A stretch of DNA of 9,503 nucleotides from Dysgonamonadaceae bacterium (GTDB lineage Bacteria > Bacteroidota > Bacteroidia > Bacteroidales > Azobacteroidaceae). The DNA lies in contig JAITAH010000123.1 in the NCBI GenBank assembly GCA_031284225.1, positions 1 to 9,503 on the forward strand, given 5' to 3'. The translations under genes and the position numbers were made by a program. Positions within the stretch are counted from its first letter, which is position 1; each line of letters opens with the position of its first letter. Below, one piece after another: positions 1 to 5,848 of this stretch. Below the pieces are notes generated by a model, which was given only the letters and a program-made list of their open reading frames with translations, did not search any database and was not told where the DNA came from.

Positions 1-770
1 TTGAAGAAAATAACCACATCGCCTTCTTCGATGACGGATACGGGTTTGCCGTCTTTTACGCAAACAATCGGGCGGATAAATTCGTCGGTAACGCCGTCCA
101 GATAGGATTGTTCGATGGCCTGTGCGGGGTTTTCGGCGGGCGTTCCGGCGCCGTTTACCAGCAAGTCGTAGGCGACTTTGACGCGCTCCCACCGTTTGTC
201 GCGATCCATTGCGTAATACCGTCCGATGATGGAAGCGATTTTTCCGGTCGTTTGTTTCAAGTGGGTTTCCAGTTCGCGGATAAAGCCGGCGCCGCTTTTG
301 GGGTGGGTATCGCGGCCATACATAAAACATTGTAGAAACGTTTTATCTACGCCGTAAAATAGACTGATATCTGTAAGTTTAAATAAATGTTCCAGCGAAC
401 TGTGAACGCCTCCGTTGGAAACCAGTCCCATCAAATGAATTTGTTTATTGTTTTCCCGTGCGTAGGAATAGGCGCGTTTGATTTCCGGGTTCTCCAGAAT
501 GGCATTGGTACGCGCCGCTATGTTGATTTTCACCAAATCCTGATAAACGACGCGCCCGGCGCCGATATTGAGGTGGCCGACTTCGGAATTGCCCATTTGT
601 CCATCGGGTAAACCCACGTTTTCGCCCGACGCTTGCAATTGGGAGCAGGGATAGTTTTTCAGAAGATAGTCCCAATAGGGCGTTGGAGTACAGGAAATAA
701 CATCGCGTTTTGTATGATCGCCGCATCCCCATCCGTCGAGGATTACTAATAATGCTTTACTTTTTGCCAT
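1..770 (-). CDS. gpmI: 2,3-bisphosphoglycerate-independent phosphoglycerate mutase, N-terminal half (cut by window edge)
   Basis: Interconverts 3- and 2-phosphoglycerate in glycolysis/gluconeogenesis as a cytosolic, Mn-dependent enzyme of the alkaline phosphatase superfamily. The frame is open from the ATG at 770 to the left edge, giving 256 of the usual ~505-515 residues. The N-terminus has the metal-binding Asp12 in LDGWG. The phosphoserine loop [10 protein letters not shown] carries the catalytic Ser62. His123 lies in [12 protein letters not shown], Arg153-Asp154 in [10 protein letters not shown], and Arg184 and Arg190 in [12 protein letters not shown]. The visible end, GDVVIFF, is the point where the family continues with an NFR motif. 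The inserted phosphotransferase domain is therefore largely present and the C-terminal metal ligands lie outside the window. The gene has its own TAnnTTTG promoter about 23 bp upstream, no Shine-Dalgarno sequence, and is divergent from the TonB-type operon. Identity is very secure; the missing part is due only to the window edge. Confidence 0.97.
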   Translation of the reverse strand, partial: MAKSKALLVILDGWGCGDHTKRDVISCTPTPYWDYLLKNYPCSQLQASGENVGLPDGQMGNSEVGHLNIGAGRVVYQDLVKINIAARTNAILENPEIKRAYSYARENNKQIHLMGLVSNGGVHSSLEHLFKLTDISLFYGVDKTFLQCFMYGRDTHPKSGAGFIRELETHLKQTTGKIASIIGRYYAMDRDKRWERVKVAYDLLVNGAGTPAENPAQAIEQSYLDGVTDEFIRPIVCVKDGKPVSVIEEGDVVIFF

Positions 771-788
771 GATTGTTGGATTGAATTT

Positions 789-839
789 ATGTGCAAAGGT
801 AATCATTTTTTGTTGTTTAAGGGCAACATTTTTGCACAT
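789..839. repeat. 9-bp inverted repeat between two divergent promoters
   Basis: ATGTGCAAA at 789-797 and TTTGCACAT at 831-839 are perfect inverted copies separated by 33 bp. A smaller inverted pair, TGTTG (811-815) and CAACA (824-828), is nested inside. The left arm overlaps the gpmI -7 element. The right arm is preceded by CATTTTTG, one mismatch from a -7 element facing the other way. It may be an operator or simply two back-to-back promoter cores with the common TTTGCA sequence. Confidence 0.5.
794..827 (-). promoter_or_regulatory. Bacteroidetes-type promoter of gpmI
   Basis: Read on the minus strand, positions 801-794 give TACCTTTG followed by CAC. This is a perfect match to the Bacteroidetes sigma-ABfr -7 element TAnnTTTG. 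A GTTG at 827-824 sits 22 bp upstream and resembles the -33 element TTTG, with a spacer slightly longer than the usual 19-21. Transcription would start near 787-790, leaving a leader of about 17-20 nt before the ATG at 770. The same TACCTTTGCAC sequence occurs at nearly the same distance upstream of the DEAD-box helicase. Inferred from motif only. Confidence 0.5.
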
Positions 840-855
840 TTGCTCCGGATTCAAA

Positions 856-887
856 CTTGCGCTTTTGCATTATTCTCAGTACATTTG
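856..887 (+). promoter_or_regulatory. Candidate promoter of the TonB-type operon
   Basis: TACATTTG at 880-887 matches the TAnnTTTG -7 element exactly. CTTG at 856-859 lies 20 bp upstream and resembles the -33 TTTG. The predicted transcription start falls at about 891-895, directly at the ATG at 896, so the message would be leaderless or almost so. A weaker alternative, CATTTTTG at 827-834, would give a leader of about 55 nt. Which one is used cannot be settled from sequence. Confidence 0.4.
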
Positions 888-895
888 TCCCCGCA

Positions 896-1588
896 ATGGA
901 ACTCAAGAAAGCGCCTCAGGCAGATTTGGAAAACGAACGGGCTACCTTTTTCCTCTTGGGATTTACGGTAGTTCTTTCCTTATTATTCATTTTGCTGGAA
1001 TGGAGCAGCGAAGACACCTTGCCTCCGGAAGGGTTGGGCGTCCCTCTTCTGACAATCGAAAGCGAATATGTTTACAACGAAGCGCCGGCTGCCTCCCCTG
1101 CGGAGCCGGAAGCGCCCGTCAACGATGCGCACCAAGTCGTACACGAAGGTTATACGGTTGTGGAAGAACCGCCGGTAGAGGAAACCAAAGCCTCCGATGC
1201 GGAAGAAATGCCGGCAACGGACGTGCCGGAAACGCCGCTCCCGAATCCGTCCGACGACGAACCGACGGCGAACGAACCGCCCGTTATCCAAGCCGATGTA
1301 ATGCCGCAGTATCCGGGCGGATATGCCGCCATGAACCGTTATTTGTTCGATCATCTGAAATATCCGGCTTCCGCATTGAGCCAGCGCATCGAAGGGCGTG
1401 TGTGGTGTTCGTTTATCGTCGATAAAGAGGGCGCCTTGGCCGATATCCGGATAGAGAAAGGCGTGTATGTGTCTTTGGATCAGGAGGCTTTGCGAGTGTT
1501 GCAAACGATGCCGACTTGGATTCCCGGAAGCGTTCGGGGAAATCCGGTACGGGTCAAAGTTTATTTACCGATTGTGTTTAAATTATAA
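896..1588 (+). CDS. TonB-type energy transducer protein with TonB C-terminal domain
   Basis: Inner-membrane protein that would pass proton-motive-force energy from ExbB/ExbD to TonB-dependent outer-membrane receptors. The 230-residue product has a short charged cytoplasmic N-terminus (MELKK) and one membrane segment at about 16-35. A periplasmic linker at about 37-135 is rich in Pro and Glu/Asp. A TonB C-terminal domain follows at about 136-230, opening with MPQYPGG and containing KYP, GRVWCSFIVDKEG, LDQEALRVL and the final VYLPIVFKL. The ATG at 896 is chosen over an in-frame TTG at 857 because Bacteroidetes TonB proteins typically start MELKK and the candidate promoter lies between the two. 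The linker holds about 24 acidic residues and 17 prolines but only one Lys, unlike the alternating Glu-Pro/Lys-Pro spacer of enterobacterial TonB. No exbB/exbD genes are nearby, so the partner complex is encoded elsewhere. It is probably one of several TonB paralogues; its receptor is unknown. Confidence 0.9.
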   Translation: MELKKAPQADLENERATFFLLGFTVVLSLLFILLEWSSEDTLPPEGLGVPLLTIESEYVYNEAPAASPAEPEAPVNDAHQVVHEGYTVVEEPPVEETKASDAEEMPATDVPETPLPNPSDDEPTANEPPVIQADVMPQYPGGYAAMNRYLFDHLKYPASALSQRIEGRVWCSFIVDKEGALADIRIEKGVYVSLDQEALRVLQTMPTWIPGSVRGNPVRVKVYLPIVFKL

Positions 1589-1591
1589 GAT

Positions 1592-2560
1592 ATGAATTTT
1601 GAAGAAGCATTAGCATTGGTTACACAGCGAATCGCGGATATCCGTTACCCCAGTCAACCGGCACGCCTGTATGAGCCGATGGCCTACCTGTTAGCGATGA
1701 AAGGAAAGAAAATCCGTCCGGCGCTGACTTTGCTGGCCTGTAATCTGTTCAAAGAAGACGTCCGCAAAGCCCTCCCGGCGGCTTTGGCGTGGGAAATCTT
1801 CCATAATTTTACGTTGATGCACGACGATTTGATGGACAAAGCGGAACTTCGGCGGGGACAATTGTGCGTACACAGGAAATGGAACAACAATACAGCCATC
1901 CTTTCAGGGGACGCCATGTTGATACTTTCGTATAAACAGCTGGCCAAATCGCCCGGCCAATACCTCAAAAAATTGCTGGATTTGTTTTCCACTACGGCGG
2001 CGGAAATTTGCGAGGGACAGGAATGCGATATGCAATTTGAGGAACGTTTGGACGTGCGGGAAGAAGAATATTTAGATATGATCCGGCTGAAAACGGCCGT
2101 TCTGCTGGGCGCCTGCATGAAATCGGGAGCGATTGTGGGCGACGCCGACTTGAAAGATCAGGATTTGTTATACGATTTCGGAGTTTATTTGGGAATCGCT
2201 TTCCAGATACAGGACGATTTGTTGGATGTTTACGGCAATGCTTCCGAAATCGGAAAACAAATTGGCGGCGATATTGTGTGCAACAAAAAAACGTTCCTGC
2301 TGGTCAGCGCTTGGAATGCGGCGGACGACAGAGACAAAAAGGAACTCCTGCAATGGATGAATGTACACGACCAACCGGAAAAGAAAATCCAGAGAATAAC
2401 CGCCTGCTACAACCGTTTGATGGTGAAAGAAAAAGCTCATGATTTAATGGAAGAGTACTACTGGAAAGCGGTTCACGCTCTGGACGAAGTGAATGTATCC
2501 GCCGAAAAGAAACTTATCTTGAGCGATCTGGCAAAAAAACTAATGGATCGTAAATCGTAA
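1592..2560 (+). CDS. Polyprenyl (isoprenyl) diphosphate synthase, all-trans type
   Basis: Condenses isopentenyl diphosphate with allylic diphosphates to make all-trans prenyl chains, precursors of menaquinone side chains and other isoprenoids; cytosolic. The protein has 322 residues, normal for the family. Substrate-anchoring KGKKIRP is at about 37-43. The first Asp-rich motif DDLMD is at 78-82, preceded by LMH and followed by an RRG at 87-89. The second, DDLLD, is at 208-212 in FQIQDDLLD, and a Lys pair lies at 232-233. The first motif has the simple DDxxD form. The residue five before it is Phe73, a position where an aromatic residue limits chain length in archaeal-type synthases; this hints at a C15-C25 product rather than a long chain, but that is inference. 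Only 3 bp separate it from the TonB gene and from the next gene, so it is co-transcribed. Family assignment is firm, product length is not; ispA-like is one possibility. Confidence 0.93.
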   Translation: MNFEEALALVTQRIADIRYPSQPARLYEPMAYLLAMKGKKIRPALTLLACNLFKEDVRKALPAALAWEIFHNFTLMHDDLMDKAELRRGQLCVHRKWNNNTAILSGDAMLILSYKQLAKSPGQYLKKLLDLFSTTAAEICEGQECDMQFEERLDVREEEYLDMIRLKTAVLLGACMKSGAIVGDADLKDQDLLYDFGVYLGIAFQIQDDLLDVYGNASEIGKQIGGDIVCNKKTFLLVSAWNAADDRDKKELLQWMNVHDQPEKKIQRITACYNRLMVKEKAHDLMEEYYWKAVHALDEVNVSAEKKLILSDLAKKLMDRKS

Positions 2561-2563
2561 AAT

Positions 2564-3268
2564 ATGCCTGCAAAAAAACTACCGAATACCGATGAAGAAC
2601 GAATACAAGCGTTGCAAACCATCATTGATCGGGAAGAAAGAAACGAAGAAAAAACCGTTCTTTCTTTGATGGAAATATATCATTTGCGGAATTGCCTCCA
2701 CGCTTACGAAAATTCGCATACCTGCGTCCGACAAGCATCGGACGACGAAGCGCGCGCCGCTGAAAATTACCTGCAACTGTTTCAAAATACCCAACTCTAT
2801 ATTTCCCATTTTATTCAGGTGCTCTATCTGGCGACAATTCGGAACGAAGTCAAACCGGAAAACCTGACCTTTTACGGCTTGGTGTATAGCGACAATTTTG
2901 CGTTGCCCGATCTTTCGACCGAAGAAGCGGTTTTGGAATGGGGCGAACGACTGATTAACGGCGAGGCGGCGCGCACTTCCCTCGGCGGCACGGCGATCTA
3001 TAATCCGGCCATCACCAAAGTGAAAGTCCATTACGATTTATTCAAAGAAACGGTTTACAGCTTGAAAATCTACCGTCAGAACAGGAATCGGCTGCAAGAA
3101 AATCTGGAAGATGTGCGGGACAAAGCCGATAGCCTGATTTGGGCGGCCTGGACGAAAGTGGAATTTATTTACGGCGCCTTACCGCCTGAAGAACGCGATA
3201 AGAAATACGTGGATTACGGGATTCATTTTTACTATAACAGCGGAGAACAGTTAAATGTATTTAGTTGA
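2564..3268 (+). CDS. Conserved-looking hypothetical helical protein, 234 aa
   Basis: I do not recognise a named domain. The protein has no signal peptide or membrane segment and is predicted cytosolic and largely alpha-helical. Charged amphipathic stretches lie at about 10-50, 60-92, 118-135 and 153-205. Notable segments are SHFIQVLYLA (81-90), FYGL (103-106), INGEAARTS (131-139), NPAITKV (147-153), a Trp-rich WAAWTKVEF (193-201) and VDYGIHFYY near the C-terminus. From memory, unnamed proteins of 200-230 residues with the same order (SHFIQV-like, GEAART, NP, W-x-x-VEF, YG) occur in Bacteroidetes and related phyla; this is unverified. The start ATG is 3 bp after the synthase stop codon. The last 14 bp overlap the TatD gene, so the extreme C-terminus (EQLNVFS) may be shaped by that overlap. 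Position implies co-expression with isoprenoid and TatD functions, but no function can be given. Confidence 0.85.
   Translation: MPAKKLPNTDEERIQALQTIIDREERNEEKTVLSLMEIYHLRNCLHAYENSHTCVRQASDDEARAAENYLQLFQNTQLYISHFIQVLYLATIRNEVKPENLTFYGLVYSDNFALPDLSTEEAVLEWGERLINGEAARTSLGGTAIYNPAITKVKVHYDLFKETVYSLKIYRQNRNRLQENLEDVRDKADSLIWAAWTKVEFIYGALPPEERDKKYVDYGIHFYYNSGEQLNVFS
3242..3245 (+). promoter_or_regulatory. Shine-Dalgarno-like site for the TatD gene
   Basis: GGAG lies 9 nt before the ATG at 3255, inside the 3' end of the preceding gene. It supports the 3255 start and hence a 14-bp gene overlap with likely translational coupling. Most other starts in this window have no such site. Confidence 0.4.
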
Positions 3269-4043
3269 TACGCATACGCATATTTACTTTGAGGAATTTG
3301 ATTCCGATTTGCCGGAAGCGATGCGGCGGGCGGCGGAAGCCGGCGTAGCGGCTTTCTGCTTACCCGGCATTGATGTGGAATCCCTTCCCCGGATACAGGC
3401 GATGTGCCGCCGGTATCCCGATCGCTGTTTTCCGATGATTGGATTGCATCCGACGAATGTCGGCGCAGAGTATGCAAACGATTTGTTTCTCCTTCGGCAG
3501 GAGTTGGAAAGCGGGGCTTATATTGCGGTGGGCGAAATCGGTATCGACCTGCATTGGGACAAAACTTATCTTCGCGAGCAGACGGCCGCGTTTGAGGAAC
3601 AATTGTCGTGGAGCATCGAAAAAGATTTGCCGGTAGCCATTCATACGCGCGAAGCTTTTCCACAAGTGTTTGAAAGCCTGCATAAAGTCGGCATAGATAA
3701 ACTTCGAGGCGTGTTTCACAGCTTTGGCGGCAACCGCGAGGAGCTGGAAGAAGTCTTGCGGTATCCGCAATTCCTGCTGGGCATCAATGGCGTAATCACT
3801 TATAAAAACACGACGATCCGCGATTATATTACTTTGGCGCCTCTGGAACGGCTGGTTTTGGAAACGGATGCGCCTTATCTTCCTCCAGTTCCCTACCGGG
3901 GAAAGCGGAACGAACCGGCTTATGTGCCGCTCATAGCGCAAAAATTAGCGGAAGTTTACGGCGTTCCGGTAGAAACGGTGGCCGAAAAAACCACGCAAAA
4001 CGCTAAGAAGGTTTGGAAACTTCCACCGCTATCACCCGTTTGA
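3255..4043 (+). CDS. TatD family metal-dependent hydrolase (DNase-type)
   Basis: Cytosolic TIM-barrel hydrolase of the amidohydrolase-like TatD family; members act as Mg-dependent 3'-5' exonucleases in DNA repair, RNA quality control or DNA degradation. At 262 residues it has the usual length. All metal ligands expected for the family are visible: His7 and His9 in DTHTHI, Glu94 in VGEIGIDLHWD, His130 in VAIHTRE, His155 in VFHSFGG and Asp205 in LETDAPYLPP. His65 in IGLHP and the RGKRNEPAYV segment (215-224) are also typical. The start overlaps the preceding gene by 14 bp. At the other end the last 41 bp, including the stop, lie on top of the 3' end of the convergent helicase gene. The last residues, LPPLSPV, run beyond the usual family end near NAKKVWKL, which suggests the original stop was lost and the frame ran into its neighbour. 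Family is certain; which TatD subgroup is not. Confidence 0.95.
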   Translation: MYLVDTHTHIYFEEFDSDLPEAMRRAAEAGVAAFCLPGIDVESLPRIQAMCRRYPDRCFPMIGLHPTNVGAEYANDLFLLRQELESGAYIAVGEIGIDLHWDKTYLREQTAAFEEQLSWSIEKDLPVAIHTREAFPQVFESLHKVGIDKLRGVFHSFGGNREELEEVLRYPQFLLGINGVITYKNTTIRDYITLAPLERLVLETDAPYLPPVPYRGKRNEPAYVPLIAQKLAEVYGVPVETVAEKTTQNAKKVWKLPPLSPV

Positions 4044-5691
4044 ATGCTTTTACGCCGTTCATGCCTTGAACCACCCGCCGGGCTTCTTTTTCCGATACTT
4101 CAAAAAACGAGAAGTTCGTCATCAGGTCGATACGGCCAACGGTAATTTTCTTGCCGTGGATCGAATCGTTCATCAGTCCGATCAGGCTGTGCGGCGTTAA
4201 ACCGTCCTTTTTCCCCAGATTGATAAACAGACGGATATAACCTTTTTCCGATGCGCGCCCGCTTCCTTTCAACGGGACGAAATCGTTGTCGTTCCGTTTG
4301 CCGCGGCGTTTTTCTCCCTGTTTTTCGGCACGGAATTTTTCCGATTTGTTCTTGTTGTATTCTTGCGGCATTTCGATTTCGTCGGCGTCCTGGTAATAAT
4401 CAATCAGCCGGTTAAACTCGTGCGAAATCAATCGTTTGATAATGTCTTCCTTGTCTAACCAGTCCAATTTGCGGTAAATCGACGGCAGTATGTCCTTAAT
4501 TTCCTCTTCGTTGACTTTCACCTTTTCTAATTTGTCGATAAAGCTGAACAACTGTTTTTCGCAAATCTGTTTGCCGGAAGGAATAGCGCCCTGCTCAAAC
4601 GTTTTGAGGATACCTTTTTCAATGTCTTTGATCTTGCGTTTTTCTTTCAGATGGACGATAGCGATGGAAGTGCCTGTTTTTCCGGCGCGCCCTGTCCGTC
4701 CGCTGCGATGGGTGTAGGATTCCACATCGTCCGGCAAGCCGTAATGGATGATATGCGTTAAGTCGTCCACATCCAAGCCGCGAGCGGCCACGTCGGTCGC
4801 CACCAACAGTTGAATGTTCCGCAAGCGGAATTTCTGCATCACGTAATCGCGTTGTGCCTGCGACAAGTCGCCATGCAGGGAATCGGCATTGTATCCGTCT
4901 TTGATAAGCAAATCGGCGATTTCCTGCGTTTCTTTTTTTGTTCGGCAGAAAATAATACCGTAAATGTTCGGGTTATAGTCGGCCAGCCGTTTTAATACCA
5001 AATATTTGTCCTTAGCATTGACCATGTAGTAGATGTGGCGGACGTTCTGTGCGCCTTCGTTCTTTCGTCCGATAATAATTTCGTGCGGATGGCGCATGTA
5101 TTTCTTGGTAATCCGGGCAATTCCAGCCGGCATAGTCGCCGAGAAAAGCAGCATGTTCCGCTCTTCGGGGATATGGGAAAGGATTTCGTCGATATCTTCG
5201 GAGAAGCCCATGCTTAACATTTCGTCGGCTTCGTCCAAGACTACATTTTTTACCTGTTGCAAATCCATGGTTTGGCGGTTGATGAGGTCGATCAACCGGC
5301 CGGGCGTGGCTACAATGACGTGTACGCCGCGGCGTAAAGCGCGTATTTGGCTGTCGATGCTCGAACCGCCGTAAACCGGAAGTACTTTCAACCGGTCGAT
5401 GTATTTGGAATAATCGTTCAGGTCGTCGGCTATCTGTAAACACAATTCGCGGGTGGGACACAATACGACCGCCTGCGGCTGTACGTCGTCTATCCGGATC
5501 TGTTGGAGGAGAGGAAGTCCGAAAGCGGCCGTTTTGCCGGTTCCTGTTTGCGCTAATGCAATGACTTCATTTCCATTGCCGAGTAACCAGGGAATCACTT
5601 CCTCCTGCACCGGCATCGGGTTTTCGTAACCCATTTCTGTGATTGCCCGCACAATATTGGGAGCAACTCCTAATTCTTCAAATGTTTTCAA
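4003..5691 (-). CDS. deaD: DEAD-box ATP-dependent RNA helicase, DeaD/CsdA type with DbpA-like RNA-binding domain
   Basis: Unwinds RNA duplexes at the cost of ATP; relatives act in ribosome assembly, mRNA decay and cold adaptation. The 562-residue protein shows every core motif. These are the Q motif (Phe4, Gln29 in PMPVQ), I AQTGTGKT (47-54), Ia PTREL (79-83), Ib TPGR (129-132), II DEAD (153-156), III SAT (184-186), V ATDVAARGLD (298-307) and VI HRSGRTGRAG (328-337). A linker rich in Lys, Arg and Glu at about 440-482 leads to a DbpA-type RNA-binding domain at about 483-558 (GYIRLFINLGKKDGL, IHGKKITVGRIDLM, NFSFFEV). The start codon is TTG: the frame carries a stop 9 nt upstream, the next in-frame ATG (residue 20) would remove the Q-motif Phe, and MKTFEELGV is the expected family N-terminus. 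It has its own promoter, and its 3' end overlaps the TatD gene. The csdA/dbpA distinction cannot be settled here. Confidence 0.95.
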   Translation of the reverse strand: MKTFEELGVAPNIVRAITEMGYENPMPVQEEVIPWLLGNGNEVIALAQTGTGKTAAFGLPLLQQIRIDDVQPQAVVLCPTRELCLQIADDLNDYSKYIDRLKVLPVYGGSSIDSQIRALRRGVHVIVATPGRLIDLINRQTMDLQQVKNVVLDEADEMLSMGFSEDIDEILSHIPEERNMLLFSATMPAGIARITKKYMRHPHEIIIGRKNEGAQNVRHIYYMVNAKDKYLVLKRLADYNPNIYGIIFCRTKKETQEIADLLIKDGYNADSLHGDLSQAQRDYVMQKFRLRNIQLLVATDVAARGLDVDDLTHIIHYGLPDDVESYTHRSGRTGRAGKTGTSIAIVHLKEKRKIKDIEKGILKTFEQGAIPSGKQICEKQLFSFIDKLEKVKVNEEEIKDILPSIYRKLDWLDKEDIIKRLISHEFNRLIDYYQDADEIEMPQEYNKNKSEKFRAEKQGEKRRGKRNDNDFVPLKGSGRASEKGYIRLFINLGKKDGLTPHSLIGLMNDSIHGKKITVGRIDLMTNFSFFEVSEKEARRVVQGMNGVKAFKRVIAVEVSKPS

Positions 5692-5715
5692 AATCGAATT
5701 TTATTAAATCGGGTG

Positions 5716-5723
5716 CAAAGGTA
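5716..5723 (-). promoter_or_regulatory. -7 promoter element of the DEAD-box helicase gene
   Basis: On the minus strand 5723-5716 reads TACCTTTG followed by CAC, identical to the gpmI element and an exact TAnnTTTG match. It lies 24 bp before the TTG start at 5691, so the leader would be short. I see no clear TTTG at the expected -33 position. No long 5' leader of the kind found on cold-shock helicase messages of enterobacteria is possible from this promoter. Confidence 0.5.
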
Positions 5724-5760
5724 GCATAAAATCCTCAATTATACATAAACGGATAAAAAT

Positions 5761-5819
5761 AAAATAGATGAAAGACAAAGGACAGAAGAAGATAGACAGA
5801 GTAGAAAAAGATTAAAAGA
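5761..5819 (+). other. Polypurine tract in the 157-bp intergenic gap
   Basis: In these 59 bases about 50 are A or G on the plus strand, with repeated GACA/AGACA units. The gap 5692-5848 holds only this tract, the helicase promoter and a weak hairpin. A 15-codon frame from the ATG at 5768 to the TAA at 5813-5815 lies inside but has no support as a gene. Transcribed from the right, the RNA would be a pyrimidine-rich stretch just after the phosphatase gene's hairpin. Confidence 0.5.
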
Positions 5820-5837
5820 CGTATGGGGAAAGATACG
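5820..5837 (-). terminator. Weak terminator-like hairpin after the phosphatase gene
   Basis: On the minus strand CGTAT (5837-5833) and ATACG (5824-5820) form a 5-bp perfect stem around an 8-nt loop, starting 11 nt after the phosphatase stop codon. It is followed by the T-rich run TCTTTTAATCTTTTTCT. The stem is short and AT-rich, so termination may be inefficient or assisted by the pyrimidine-rich region downstream. Confidence 0.35.
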
Positions 5838-5848
5838 ATTTTTCGTTA

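Noticed and set aside
857..895. TTG at 857 as a longer start for the TonB-type protein
   Set aside because: The extra 13 residues do not resemble the family, a promoter element lies inside this stretch, and MELKK at 896 is the usual family N-terminus.
769..1425. Long plus-strand frame of 218 codons starting near 769
   Set aside because: It overlaps the TonB-type gene in another frame, spans the promoter region, and encodes an Arg/Gly/Cys-rich sequence typical of a frame shadow.
983..1504. 173-codon minus-strand frame opposite the TonB-type gene
   Set aside because: Arg/Phe-rich antisense shadow of a Glu/Pro-rich coding region, with no independent signals.
3360..3941. 193-codon minus-strand frame opposite the TatD gene
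   Set aside because: The TatD frame contains all catalytic residues. The antisense frame has no recognisable domain or start signal.
4007..4023. Imperfect hairpin in the convergent overlap considered as a bidirectional terminator
   Set aside because: The stem has a bulge, the loop is tiny and neither side has a T run, so it is better explained as chance within coding sequence.
5768..5815. 15-codon frame MKDKGQKKIDRVEKD
   Set aside because: Too short, no ribosome binding site or promoter, and its composition simply follows the polypurine tract.
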